The notes: generated by a model not told the origin, from the letters alone. Shown: positions 11,654-23,256, numbered from the stretch's first letter. The stretch is DNA of 64,000 nucleotides from Powellomyces hirtus (GCA_025526995.1 JAHLKG010000002.1:558001-622000), one strand, 5' to 3'. Numbers and translations: made by a program.

Positions 11654-11810
11654 GATTACTGACTTACATCTCGGTTGAAGTACTTCCCTAGATTTTTCAG
11701 TCTTTTTTTTCCATGTGGGCTGGGGCAAAAAAAAAAGACTACTGACTTACATCTCGGTTGAAGTACTTCCCCAGTTTTTTCAGTCTTTTTTTTTCCATGT
11801 GGGCTGGGGC
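11654..11810. repeat. 83-bp tandem duplication upstream of the secreted repeat protein
   Basis: Two near-identical copies start at 11654 and 11737. Both contain GACTTACATCTCGGTTGAAG and TACTTCCC, then a T-run and CCATGTGGGCTGGGGC. They differ by a few substitutions, and the first copy ends in an A-run of about ten. The duplication lies 236-392 bp upstream of the ATG at 12046, so it may duplicate upstream promoter elements. Confidence 0.85.
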
Positions 11811-11893
11811 ACTGCCAATGCCCATGCCAAGCGAGAGAAAAAAAAGACTGTTCGCAGCCAGATGTCAAGGCTGGGCGGGGGAAGATTTCCCGG

Positions 11894-11901
11894 CTATATA
11901 A
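11894..11901 (+). promoter_or_regulatory. TATA box of the secreted repeat protein gene
   Basis: CTATATAA lies about 145 bp upstream of the ATG at 12046. It is followed by a long CT-rich leader with few purines, the pattern of strongly expressed fungal genes. Transcription would be expected to begin near 11920-11935. Confidence 0.6.
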
Positions 11902-12045
11902 CGGGCACCACTTTCTCTTCCTCCCCGACTTCTCATCATCCTCACAGCTCACCAGATCTTCTCAACCTACCTTCTCTACTCTCACAACTCTCACATCACT
12001 CTTCAACTCTATCTTTCCAATCTTTCCTCGCACTTCAAAATCATC

Positions 12046-12669
12046 ATGAAGGTTACACTTTTCCTCCTCGCTGTTGCTGCTCCTTTCCTCGGGGCGGTCT
12101 CCGCTGCTCCCGCAGCTGATGTGGCCACCGCGGTAAGTGTTGGAGTCTGAAGTTGCTCTTTCGCTTTGGGTATCTCGTTTTGCTCATGGACTTTTCTTCA
12201 GGCCGCTCCCGCTGTCCAGGTTGCCGGAGGCAAGGACGGTATCGGCTACGGTGGCTACGGTATCGGTGGCGGCCTCGGTCGCTTCGGTCTACGCGAGGGC
12301 CTCGGCTTCGGTCGCTTCGGTCTACGCAAGGGTCTCGGCTTCGGTCGCAAGGGTCTACGCAAGGGTCTCGGCTTCGGCTTCGGCGGCTTCGACAACAAGT
12401 ACTACTTGGCCCGTCGAAGCTACGATGACGGCTACGGCCGCTGGGGTTACGGTCGCCGCCACCGTCACCACCGTCACGGCCACGACGATTACGACGATGA
12501 CAAGAAGTACGATGATTACGACGATGACAAGTACGACGATTACGACGATGACAAGAAGTACGACGATTACGACGATGACAAGAAGTACGACGATTACGAC
12601 GATGACAAGAAGTACGACGATTACGACGATGACAAGAAGGACGATTACGACGATGACAAGAAGTACTAG
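12046..12669 (+). CDS. Secreted Gly/Phe/Arg-repeat and Asp/Tyr/Lys-repeat protein, unknown function
   Basis: 184-aa predicted secreted protein; exons 12046-12132 and 12202-12669. Seen: a signal peptide (MKVTLFLLAVAAPFLGAVSA), an Ala-rich linker, then a Gly-rich block with three imperfect units of the type GLGFGRFGLR/K, then DNKYYLARRSYDDGYG, a His/Arg cluster (RRHRHHRHGH), and about seven tandem copies of YDDYDDDKK to the C-terminus. Paired basic residues recur, so Kex2-like processing is possible. The alternating acidic/basic tail and His cluster suggest binding to metal, mineral or charged polymer, but this is inference. I recognise no family. A TATA box, CT-rich leader and a signal-peptide exon ending in phase 0 support a real, well-expressed gene. 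Confidence 0.8.
12485..12666 (+). repeat. 27-nt coding minisatellite (Tyr/Asp/Lys repeat)
   Basis: Tandem near-perfect copies of a unit coding YDDYDDDKK, about seven in all; one lacks a Lys codon and the last lacks Tyr. The copies are nearly identical in DNA, so copy number is likely to vary by slippage or unequal exchange between strains. Confidence 0.88.
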
Positions 12670-13034
12670 GAAAACCACTCCACTACTAACGGCAAGAAGG
12701 ACTACCGCAGCCGCTAGTGATGAGAGAGTACATCGTCAGAGAACAGAATTTTCCGCTGGTCTATCGAAATATCCAGTTCAGTTTAGTGATGTGCTTTTGC
12801 GAAATGGTTTTGGAATAGTGGTTTGGAATAATAGCACACAAAGTTTACCTCAATGTCAAATGTGTCGGAGTTTGATTACGCAAACATGTCAAAAGCCACG
12901 ATCGGCGCGACTCCGCTTCTGATTTGCAAAGTGCGCCTTCCGGAGGTGATATTGCTTTCGCCACATCTTGATCGTTTATTTGTTTGCTGTTCTGTCGTTG
13001 AATTCCGAGCTCCATCCGCGGTGAGATTAGGACG
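12670..13034. other. Intergenic region, secreted protein 3' side to CCDC113
   Basis: 365 bp holding the 3' UTR of the secreted repeat protein and the promoter of CCDC113. No gene or repeat seen. Confidence 0.65.
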
Positions 13035-14797
13035 ATGGAGGATCCTTCTCCGGGAGGAGTTCCCATATCAAAAGAGTACTCGACAACTGCCTTCGTTCCT
13101 CCGCCAACACCTGGTTTACTAGGCGGACTGGTCGTAGATGCCGGAGCTGGAGGGGGAAGGGCACTCGCAATTACTTTGCTCGATGATGCGGATTTTGATG
13201 CATATTCGGACGAAGAACTTGTCCGGCTGCACGATGAATTGACCAAAAAGACAAAGTTCTTGGAAGCGGAAAACACGCTATTTGATAGTTTCCTCAACCG
13301 CGTTGGACCCGATTCAACTGCAACTGCCGCCGCGGCGGCAACAAAAACAGCAGGGGCTATGGGGGAAGGAACGGGTTTTACTGATGTCGAGGGACAGGGT
13401 GATCCGGGAGCAAGCATAGCGGCTGGGGCTGCAGCGACCGGCGGTCCTGCGCCCATTACCACAGCGCCAGTCGTTGCGCCGGGAGCTCGCACGCGGAAGA
13501 AAAAAGGGGAGAAGCCAGAAAAGCAGCAGGCGCCCATCTTATTAACTGCGGAGCAGAAAGCTGAGATTGCCACGCGGGAGCTCGAGGAGCTCAAGGACGA
13601 GATTGAAAAGCAGAAGGAAGAGTGGGGCAAAGTGCTGGATAACTACAAAGCGGAGATGGAGGAAATTGACATCCGGATATCAGAAACCAAGAAAGCCATG
13701 TACGAGTTCAAGCGGGATATTGTACAAGGCGCGGTGAACGCTCGCACTGGAAAAGTCGTAGCTGAACGCGTGTTGAGGTACTATGAGGACAAGATTCGGG
13801 CCAAGGTATGCCCAAACTTCTCAACAAGCGGATTTCTTGAACAGCCGTTGGCGCACTAGTAACACCCGCCTTCCAGGACGCAACCATCAAAAAAACGCGC
13901 CTGAAAAACAGTACAATAAAGCTGCAGAAGAACAAGCTCCATCTGCAGCTGAAGCAGAAAGAGGAGATGGGCGAAGTTTTGCACGCTATCGATTTCGACC
14001 AGCTGCAGATTGAAAACAAGCAGTATCTGGCCAAGATCGAGGAGCGGAATACGGAGCTGTTGAAACTAAAGATGACGGCGGGAAATACACAGCAGGTTCT
14101 GAACTATCACAAGGTACCGTTTCATATGCTTTCGGGAAATCACATTTTTCGAGTAAGTCTCATACGCTCGCGTCCGCTGACTGCCCACATAGCGCAAGTT
14201 GCAATCCCTGACGCAAGAATCCGACATTCTGCGACATGAGATTGCGCAGCGTCGGGATATGCTCAGTAAACTCATTGCCGAAGCCGACATTGTGGAGGTT
14301 GAACGTGCACATGCGGAAAAAGTCAACCGCAAAATCCGCACGCAGATGGAGGATTATCGGGTGCCTGATGTGAGTAGAGAGATCTTCATATGCAGCTCTG
14401 CCAGAAACGCTACTCATCTATGTGCGTTCTCTCTTATTTGCACCAGGTCATGGATTATGTCTCCATCAACGTAAGTGCTGTGCAGTGCGGACGATAATTC
14501 GTTCGCTCATCCAAGCTCCATTAATAGGCACAGCAAGAGGAACTTACTGGTAAACTGAAGATGTGGCAGCGGAAAGTGGCAATTGCGTCTATGCAAAGCC
14601 AACGGTAGCGTTTCCTGCTTTCAAAGTCCACTTCTACTCATGTGCATCATCCTAACTGCTTCACTCTCTCTGCTAGCCTCAAGAGCATCTGGAAACGGAT
14701 GTGCATCCATACTCATCCGTCATCACGAGATGAGTTGGCCCCGCTGGATCAAACACGGATACATAGAACACATCACCTGCCACCACTACCGACCTAG
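13035..14797 (+). CDS. CCDC113: Coiled-coil ciliary/flagellar protein CCDC113-like (DUF4201)
   Basis: Axonemal/centriolar-satellite coiled-coil protein of motile cilia (family knowledge). 468 aa. Exons: 13035-13805, 13877-14113, 14193-14369, 14447-14470 (24 nt), 14528-14604, 14677-14797, all in phase. Seen: an N-terminal ELVRLHDELTKKTKFLEAEN and LFDSFLNRV motif, an Ala/Gly-rich spacer, LTAEQKAEIATRELEELKDE, then the conserved core IDFDQLQIENKQYLAKIEE, LLKLKMTAGNTQQVLN and LKMWQRKVAIAS. Long heptad-like coiled coil covers most of residues 180-440. The related CCDC96 shares the DUF4201 core, but the early EAENTLFDSFLNRV and the length favour CCDC113. CCDC113-type proteins are kept in organisms with motile cilia and lost in non-flagellated fungi, so this gene is evidence for a zoosporic life stage. 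Confidence 0.82.
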
Positions 14798-15222
14798 CAT
14801 GTTCTTGTTATCCCCAAAGAAAAGAAAATAGACCAGAACTGAACCAATGTTTGAGGGCAAAGATGAGGTCAGATCGTTGGCTTGGCCTAAAGTTTTTTTG
14901 CAGATCCAGTCTCGGTCAATTCGACAGCTCAACCATGTTGTTGCACCCTATGTGGTGGGGTACGATAGAACCACAGGTGTCGTAAAGCAAAGCTTTTCAT
15001 ATCTAAGGGAAGAGTACTGGTGTTTCTCTCTAAAGCTTATGCACATGGCAATGTGCGGGACCTCCTGAACAAGTGCGGGCTTTTCCTTCAGTTCAAAAGA
15101 TCAAGAACCCACTTCACGCATTCATCATTGGCATCGCTTGGTTCAGCAGTCTTCTCGATCGGTAATCTCTAACGTCCTCTATTGTAAGATTATGCTACAC
15201 CATTACACAAACGGACTAATAT
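14798..15222. other. Convergent intergenic region CCDC113 / RasGEF
   Basis: About 425 bp between two convergent genes. It should contain both 3' UTRs. No RNA gene, repeat or supported coding stretch seen. Confidence 0.65.
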
Positions 15223-17323
15223 CTACTTTTTCGAAAACCCAAGCCTATTGAAGCGTCGCAGAAGGGCATCGTCCGTATTCTCATTGCCAGCTGAGCTCGC
15301 AGAGCTGATGGATCCCGCAGGCGATCCCGGTTTCTCCGGTCTCGGCTCCCACGCCCTGCTCATCCTCTCCACTTGCTCAGCCGGCATCCACCTTCTGGTG
15401 ACAAGCCAGTGCATTGGTCCGATTCCATTGACAGGATTGCCAACAGGCCCCACATCCCGATCCCAATTTTCTTCGTCCTCTTTGCACATCTCCAGCATTC
15501 GCGTCGCGTCACCTGCTTCGGCATGTATTAGAGCGTCAACGACAGGCACGCAGGGTTTCTCCACGTGGTTCAGTTCGTGGCGGTAGCCTTTCCAGCCGTT
15601 CGTGGACAAAACAAGGGCCTTGGGTATGTCCGCGTAAATGCCGCGATACTTCTTGCTAACCAGTTTCCAGGTTTTTTTGAGGTCGGCAACTGCGGGCGAA
15701 GAAAGCGCGCAGCAGATGGCGTTCGTAGCGTGGAAATCTCGCTGGATGCATAAAGCTTGTGCGACAAGGATCCACCGGACGATAGAACTCGCGCGATCTA
15801 TGGGCTGGTCATGATCAAGTATGGTCGATTGCACAATGCGGTGCAGGAAGAACGAGAAATCTAAAGCGCGCTTGACGCTATCTGGGACAGCGGTGCTATT
15901 CGAAATCGCGTGGGACACGATCTCTGTCGGTTTGATGCCGCGGAACATGTCGACGTCATAGCAGAGGATGGCCTGAGCAAGCTCGGCGGGACTGACTTCG
16001 ACAAGGGGTTTTCTGTCCCACTCGGATATCGAGCCACTAAGCTGCGCCAGTTTCCGTTTGGCAAGGCCAGTAGTTTCTACCAGTCGACGGACCTGGGAGA
16101 GCACACCTGCTGTAGCCGCGCTGGGTCGTCCTGTGTGCTGCGCCTTTTCCAACGCCTGCAACTGAGCTCCGGCGGCATTATATTGCTCCGAAATGAAACG
16201 ATGTTGGTGGACTAGCGGGGACGTGGGGATGAGCGGGAGGTACGCCGCTGGCCTCTGTAGAGACCGCGTTGGTGGTGTCTCAGATCGTGGTGGCGCAACT
16301 ACTGGCTGTGGCTGACTAGATAACATGCGATATGGGGGTGGTTGATGCGATGGCGAATTTTCAAACGAAGAAGTGGATGATATTGTTTGCAAGGGGGACG
16401 GCGTTTGAGAGGTACTCGGGGGTGCTTTGGGAGCAGCGCCAGCTCCACGTTTTGGTACAGATGGAAAATGCCAGACCAACGACTCTCCCGACATTCGCGG
16501 ATTGGGTTTGGATGAATCAGCAGCGGTATCTGACGCTGCGAGATGTGGTGACCCTGAGGTTCCGGGTGCCGGCGAACTGCTGGGTGGTGGCGAGTGTGCC
16601 CGATTACTGTCCAAAAGCCAATCTGAGTTGAATGGACTCACGTTCTGTAAATAGAATCAGAACAAAAAATCAGCTTAGATCTTGCCTTCAAAGCAGTTAG
16701 TAGGCTCTTACGTCTTCCGGAGGGGCGGTACTGGGAGGTCGGAGAGAGGAAGATATGCCAGAGTTTCGAATGGAGTTCCAAGTGCCGCTGCGCTCAAGCG
16801 AACGTATAGTATGAGCTCGCGATAACCGGTGCTCACGAAAATCTGCAGCTTTGGATAGTCGCCGTTGAACTGGGGGTGTTTTGCCACCGTCGCCACTGTC
16901 AACGACAGACAGCGGTCTGCTTTCCCTTCCTGGCAGAATAGTGGTCGCATTTGCGTCCGCAGTCGGAGCGGTATTCGCAGGCTTCACCTCCTCATCTTCA
17001 TTTTCATCACTGTCCGCGTTGTACGGTTCAAGGTCATCGAGTGAGACAGTTCCAAACATAATATCCTCAACCTCGGTAAGACAGAGATGCGCAAGACCAA
17101 AGAGTCGCTCAACATCGTCAGGGGTTACCGCGACAGAGTTTTTAAAGTGCTTCGTTTGCTGGTCGTCGCGGTCTGCATCTAGTTCGGTTGCGAAGACAGT
17201 GTCTGACGAGAATTGAGTGAGAATGAGCCTGAGCGCCCCAAGATAAGCGTCGAAAGCGGCATGTAGGTCGAGATGACCGAGCTGCTTGTCGGCATCAGCA
17301 ATGGCCACGTCAATATGAGACAT
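15223..17323 (-). CDS. RasGEF (CDC25-homology) domain protein with helical N-terminus
   Basis: Probable guanine-nucleotide exchange factor for a Ras-family GTPase; 677 aa. Exons: 17323-16712 and 16644-15223, in phase. N-terminal residues 1-95 form predicted helices (MSHIDVAIADADKQLGHLDL, then LHAAFDAYLGALRLIL) that resemble an MIT/TPR-like bundle. A Ser/Pro-rich low-complexity linker follows to about residue 330. The catalytic domain covers about 400-620: VEVSPAELAQAILCYDVDMF, ISNSTAVPDSVKRALDFSFF, IVRWILVAQALCIQRDFHATN, CALSSPAVADLKKTW and GWKGYRHELN. No clear N-terminal REM motif or SH3 domain is visible, unlike yeast Cdc25. The C-terminus ends soon after the GEF domain. It shares a 268-bp divergent promoter with the WD40 gene. 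Confidence 0.82.
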
Positions 17324-17591
17324 GAGAGAGCGGATACTCTATAAGTACTGGGCAATGACAGAAGCGATGTTGACAAAAAAATGACAGTTGGAAAACAGGG
17401 GAACACAACGCGCTCGTGGTGACGTTGCGTCAGCCAAACACATCACACCCGCTCCTCGCGCCTTCTTTTCCAACTAGCTTTTTTTTGTTTATTTCTCTCG
17501 ATAGTTCTGCATATGTATTCACTGCTACTTGTTACACCTTCATAACTTTGCTCACACAACTTCTGCACGAACTGAGATATTGCACCCAACA

Positions 17592-19170
17592 ATGACCATC
17601 TACATGAGGTGCGTTTCTGCTAGACCTGTCACTTCGTTTTCCCCCACCAGTGTTTTACCGCTCGCAAATATCCCCTTGCCAAATATGCCTGCGACACTTG
17701 GCTTATTACCATTATCTTGTTCCCCTCTCATAGAGAAGATGTGGAGTTTGTCAAATCAAACGCCAGAAAACACCCTCAGCGCTCTAGCATTCAACACTGG
17801 TATGAACACGTCACTCCCCGTACCTTGGCGGGCAAGCTTTTCTGATCTGAGGCTTCTGCGTCGATGCCTTGTAGGCAGCTGCGAGATCTGATAGCATGTC
17901 CTACAAGACGGCAGGAGTTTCTTTACGTTAACCAAAACAACGTGTATCAATATAACACTGAGCAAAAGCAAGTCACCCCCATTCTCAAAGACCTGACGTT
18001 TTCGCCGACATCCATCACCACCGGGTGCGTCCCATCTTCCTCCTCCTCGCTCATCCACATGGAATTGAGGTTCTGCCAGCGGGTCACCAACACGCCTTCG
18101 CCCTTTATTTTAGACACGGATTCCTTGCTGCCGGTGGGCAGCGGAGCCAGTTAATGGTTCGCCAGCTATCGAGTAACTGGTGTGCGCATACAACCGTCGG
18201 CGGATCCATCAACAACGCAATGTCGATATCTCAGCATCTGGGCGGCACCCGACTGCTTATCTGCAATAACGACGAGACCATCAAAGTGTACTCGCTTCCA
18301 GGAATGCAGCGGATACAAACAATATCGCTACCGACCGCCGTCAACTATGCCGCGGTCAGCCCGGACGGGCGGAAAATGGTCGCCGTCGGCGATTCATCGG
18401 AGGTTTTTCTGTACGACATATCGGCATCGGACTCATATACCAAGATTGCCACGCTGACAGGTACATGACCAACAAGGACGTACCATAAACTGCGCCATAG
18501 AGCTCATGTTTCTGACTTTGCCCCTCATAGGCACAAGCGATGCGGGTTTCTCATGCGCGTGGAACCAGTCTTCTGAACGGTTTGCCGTCGCCAGTCAGGA
18601 TGGTTTCGTCAGTGTGTGGGACATTCGAAGCACCGAAAAGATCGCAAAGCTTGGGGCCAAACAGGTAACTTTTGAGGACTTCAGACCATTGTTGTTTTTT
18701 CTTCTTTGTGCCTCTCGTGCATTTCATCCCGATACTGGATCTCACAGAATCCGCAAATAAAGGGTGCCTGCCGGTCCGTCAAATTCTCGCCCACTGGATC
18801 CATAGATTTGTTGCTTTACAGCGAGGTACGTATTCTTATACACGTGTGAATTGATCCGATACCTAATACGCTTGAATGCCTCCAGCATATGTCGTATATC
18901 AATGTCGTTGACGCACGAAGCTTCAACGAGCGGCAAACGGTGCGCGTCGCACCGTCATCCAGCGACCAACATATCTCTGGCATAACGTTTTCCCCATGTA
19001 GCAAAACCATCTTTGTTGGTAAGCCTTGCCAAACCACTCGCGCTTCAATATTTATGGTGTGTTAACAATTGACACACTTTTCCTCACTTTCAGGCATGGA
19101 AAGCAACGTGTGGGAGTTTGGAGTCGACACGATAAACAGGCGGTGCTTCCCCGAAGGGTCCATCATTTGA
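17592..19170 (+). CDS. WD40-repeat protein, fungal DUF2415-like
   Basis: 333-aa beta-propeller protein. Exons: 17592-17608 (17 nt), 17734-17799, 17875-18024, 18114-18460, 18531-18664, 18748-18825, 18886-19018, 19094-19170; all eight join in phase. Seen: EDVEFVKSNARKHPQRSSIQ, FLYVNQNNVYQYN, GHGFLAAGGQRSQLMVRQL, RLLICNNDETIKVYSLP, FAVASQDGFVSVWDIRST, ACRSVKFSPTGSIDLLLYSE, MSYINVVDARSFNERQTV, GITFSPCSKTIFVG and the end VWEFGVDTINRRCFPEGSII. The C-terminal W-x-FGVDTI-x-RR-x-FP pattern matches what I recall of the fungal DUF2415 WD proteins, whose role is poorly defined. No catalytic site. Gene structure is well supported by the unbroken frame; function unknown. Confidence 0.83.
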
Positions 19171-19835
19171 CCAAACTGATATAACGGTTTTACACACGCA
19201 TGTGGCTACTGCAAGTTTGTATCATTACCTATGACTTTGGCTTTCCCTTGCGCTTTGAGGAGACGAGCCCTCGTGTATATACGTGAAAACAACTGATTCT
19301 TCGTTTTTGGTGAACTTTGGCGCTTGATGCGTTGACTGCTGCGCCTCACAACTCCGCGCGTGTTCAAATTCCAGCATGGAACACACTGCATTTCTTTTCT
19401 GCTATTTGGTAGTTTCCCAACATTTCTTCATGTGTAAATTGCTCTCTATGGTCGACTCTATCTTTCATATCGTCGTGAAAGAGTGGCAGTTTTACCAATG
19501 GACATTTTTTATGTGGGAATTCTGTAACTTTCATGTCCCAAGTCTTGCCAAATCTTGCTTCTGCTGCCCAGCCCAATGTATTTGCACATGAGACTTTATT
19601 CAACCCAAAGAGGCTGCTCATACTGGCGGATTCCGGCGCCGAATCATGAATATAATCGGCCATTCATTATGCGGTGTCTCTAAATACGTCACATCCCAAA
19701 GAGAGTGAAGGTTAAAGTAAAAGTGCTCAAGTAAGCGAGCGGAGAATGTTCGGGTCACGGTTTCTTCTATGCGGCAATTCATGGAATTTCACTGCTGTTC
19801 CAATTAACGGGCGAAATCCAAGAACAAGACGAACG
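19171..19835. other. Intergenic region WD40 gene to ADAM protease
   Basis: About 665 bp between the WD40 stop and the protease start, holding the protease promoter. A 99-codon minus-strand open frame at 19364-19663 shows no motif and no promoter context and is taken as chance. Confidence 0.6.
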
Positions 19836-22800
19836 ATGCATATTCACTGGTTTCATCTGTTCATAGTAGCAATATGGGTCGCGAGCATAGATGGGTTGAT
19901 TGTACATAAGCGGGGTAGGTGGTAGGAAGTGCTCCCTTCGCTTTCGTGCTGGGGTGCGGAATATGAGAGACTTTCGCTGACACTACGCATCTCGTGCAGA
20001 TGAACTGGAAACCATCTTCAACAACTACGAGCGCGTTTCCACGATCGGGCATCGCAGACGCGATTATGATGGCACCGCGGGTCTCGAGATCCGGCTGGTT
20101 CTGGGCGACGGCCAAGAGCTCGCCGTGCACGTCACGCCCAACGAGGACCTCGTTGCCAACACTGTTTTCGCCAACCCCGACTCCGACAACACGGATCCTA
20201 TTGACGCCAGCACGATCCTGCAGGGCATAGTGCGTGGGCAACCGGGCTCGAGCGTGCGTCTCGCGGCGGTCAAACCGGGACTGTACGAAGGACACGCAAA
20301 GTACCATAAAGCCAATAGTGATGGGGAGGAATGGACGTATGTGCATTTCGAGGTTGTGCCTTCTGAACACGATCCCAATGAGTTTGATATGATTTCGCAC
20401 ACGGACGAGGACGTTGTTGATCAGTTTGATGGGACACCGACGTGTGGGAACGTTCAGGCGCCCCTCATGGGTGGGGTACCCGATGCATCTTTGGGTGGGA
20501 TACCTGACCCGTTTTTGGGAGGGATGAACGGCATGGGTGGGATGAATCTCATGGGGGCGGCACTCCCCATGAGTGAAGAAACCGGGGAGCAAGAAGAAGA
20601 AAACGAGGAAGTGGATCTGGTTGTGGACAACGAGGATTGTTGGCTGGATGGGAAAGTGTGTCCGCTGATAAAAGCTGAGCAGCCATCAACGTTGGGACGG
20701 CGGGCTGCAGCGACACCGAAAGTATCGGGCCGAGGTCGCGATTGTCCTGTTGCCGTTGTCGCGGATATTAAGTTCAGCAACACTTTTGGATCTGATACGG
20801 AGATGGCCGTCTTGTCATTATTTAATGATGTGGACAGCATATACAAGGACACGGTAAACGTCCGCACACCCGTCAAGTAAGCAGAGCATCTCTGAACAGG
20901 TAAGACTGCGTGACAACTCTGACATCAGATTTTATCCCGTCAGCTACCTATATGTCGTCCGGGACGCCACCGACAAGACTGGTTTCGGGAAGCCAGCGGC
21001 TACTGCTAACGGACTCCTGACGCAGGTGTGTGACAATGGCTATGCAGAATGCTACGCAACGGGAGACGGCTAACCACGATCTTGCTGCCGTTCCATGCAC
21101 AGCTGGTGACCGCGATCCAAGGCGGCAAACTTCCGAACCTTCCAAAATCGACGTGTCTGGTGCATGTTCTGACCGTGCAGGATTTTAATCCGACACTCGG
21201 GCTAGCATATGTATGGGTTCCGGCACAGTTCCTTGTCTTCTTTGGCTTTCAATACCATCTCACCTCGGTCTTAGGTCGGCAAAGCTGGGCAGTTAGGTGG
21301 AATCTGTTCCGGTATGTAACGCCTGCACCAACGGAGGAGACGTGATCGGTGGGTGCTAACGGGCAAGGCATCTCCTTGCGCAGGGAATGGATACAATGCA
21401 GGCATATCGACGCCCGTCTATGCCAGCACGCTCCTTGCTCGCTCGACGTTCATATCAACGGTTACTCATGAGTTGGGTCATGGAATGGGATCGTAAGTTT
21501 GTGGCTATCGTTCCAGTAGTTTATTATTTCAATGCTTCTATGCTCATGACGTTGCTATAAATCTGAATAACTCTGGTGCAGGAATCATGGTATGGACCCA
21601 ATGCTCGCGATATCTCTATAACATCTCACATCAACTCGACACAGATACGGACCACCCAACACCGCCAGGCAACCCCGCGAGCTGCAATCCATCACAAGTA
21701 AGCTTCCTTTTCGGCCTACACTTGTCCTCACGCAGCTGACGCCAGATTGCATCTCTCTCTAGCCCTACATCATGTACCCATCCGCGGCCCAATCAAGCAA
21801 CTGGCGGCGCTTCTCCAACTGCTCGATGTACACGATGAACGCAGCGCTGGATAACATTGCGTCGTGTTTTGTGGCCCGGAATTCGCTATCGGTATGTGGA
21901 CTTTGTAATGTGTGGATATTGCGCACATGTTCAACTGGTTATCGATCAGGGCTTGCAAAACAAAGCCACCACACCGACCTGGTACACGGAGAAAATCCAA
22001 TGTGAGGAATTGAACCCAGATGAATCTGCTCTTCGCATAGAGTTTAGAAACTGATACCTCGTTCACACAGTCCAGGACCAATGCAAGAACACACCGGGTC
22101 TTACGGCGGCTCCACCAGGCGGGTACACGGACTGCCCATATGCGACGGGATCCAAATTCATATGCACGCTCGTGTGCCAGGTGCGTACTGTATCTCACAC
22201 TTCGCCTCAGCCTCCTAAGCTCAAGCTTGACATGCTTTGCTCGTTCTGCACAGAACCCAACGCCAGGCGCAAGCGGATGTGTCGTCTTCCCCGACTCCAG
22301 GGGGTACAATATGAACAAGACGGATGGGACCATGTGCGGTGGCTTCAATGATCAGTCTACTGTCTGTCTGAAGGGAGTGTGTAAGACGGATACACGCACG
22401 AATGTGTGCGATCGGTATGTATCTGAGCGCTGCTTCCCGGAGGTCTTATGTCTGGTGTTCTGGTGGTTGACGAGTTTTTGATTTCTGACAGACGCAAACC
22501 ATGTTGCGATGCTTACGGAGGTTGGTAGTACACTCCAAATTCTTAGCTACAACAATCTTACAACGAATCTGTTCTGATACAAATTTCTTTTATAGTGCTC
22601 CTCCCAAAAAGCAAGCAATGCGGTGCAGCAACATCATGCGCGAGTGCAAGCTACTGCAACGGGCTCTCCGACGCGTGTCCTTCTGCGACCAAGAAAGCAT
22701 CCGGAACCACATGCGCTCTCAAAACCGGTGCCGTATGTAAAGCCGGTAACACCACCGTGGGGGTCTGCGGAATGTGCGATGCCACCGGGACATGTATTGG

Positions 22801-23256
22801 GGCGTCGGAAGGTAAGGGGGCCACTCACCGCGAACCACGTCGTGCTAAACTGAGAGCCTGACACGCCCACAGGAGCAGCAGTGCAGGTACCTACCTCCTC
22901 GGACGGCACCACCGATAGCAGCTCTGATGCAGACGAGGGTTCTGTGCAGGAAGTCGACGGGACCAGCTTGTCGAGTAGCGCGGAGTCGCCTCTGGCATCT
23001 GAAGCTGCTTCCGACGGGACTGTCACGGCATTCGCGCCTTTATTTTCGACAAATATTATACGTCCGGCTGTGATTACGGGCGCGGTTGTGAGTATGGTTT
23101 GTGTGATAGCTAGTTGTGGCATGGACTGAAGCGTTTGTGTAGGTTGGGTGCGCTGTTGTGGTCGCAGGTATTGGGATATGCTTCTACAAGAAGAAGTCGG
23201 CGGCTCCCAAGATCGTGAAGGTAGCAAGTCATTCGCTATGGCAGCTCGAATGTTAA
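19836..23256 (+). CDS. ADAM-type membrane metalloprotease (reprolysin, adamalysin family)
   Basis: Secretory-pathway zinc protease, about 797 aa. Exons: 19836-19914, 20000-20876, 20929-21025, 21103-21210, 21275-21311, 21384-21492, 21582-21589 (8 nt), 21645-21697, 21763-21891, 21950-22001, 22071-22180, 22254-22414, 22492-22520, 22596-22811, 22873-23087, 23143-23256. Every junction keeps phase. Seen: signal peptide (MHIHWFHLFIVAIWVASIDG), prodomain with YEGHAKYHKA, a possible cysteine switch in DQFDGTPTCGN, catalytic-domain start CPVAVVADIKF, zinc site HELGHGMGSNHD with the Met-turn motif PYIMYPSA, a Cys-rich disintegrin-like region (CGAATSCASASYCNGLSDAC), an acidic Ser-rich stalk, a transmembrane segment (AVVGCAVVVAGIGICF) and a short basic tail. 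All zinc ligands are present, so it should be active and could shed membrane proteins. ADAMs are patchy in fungi. The last exon is ended at its in-frame stop; a further 3' exon cannot be excluded. Confidence 0.87.

Noticed and set aside
12485..12660. Resemblance of the DYDDDK repeats to a synthetic epitope tag
   Set aside because: The repeat is DDYDDDKK in natural codon context with a signal peptide, intron and drift between copies; it is not the DYKDDDDK tag or vector sequence.
12355..12678. Minus-strand open frame of almost only Val, Leu and Ile, resembling a multi-span membrane protein
   Set aside because: It is the antisense of the YDDYDDDKK codon repeat; the hydrophobic pattern follows directly from the repeat on the coding strand.
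19861..20592. 243-codon minus-strand open frame
   Set aside because: It lies antisense to the signal-peptide and prodomain exons of the ADAM gene, which have consistent splice sites and motifs.
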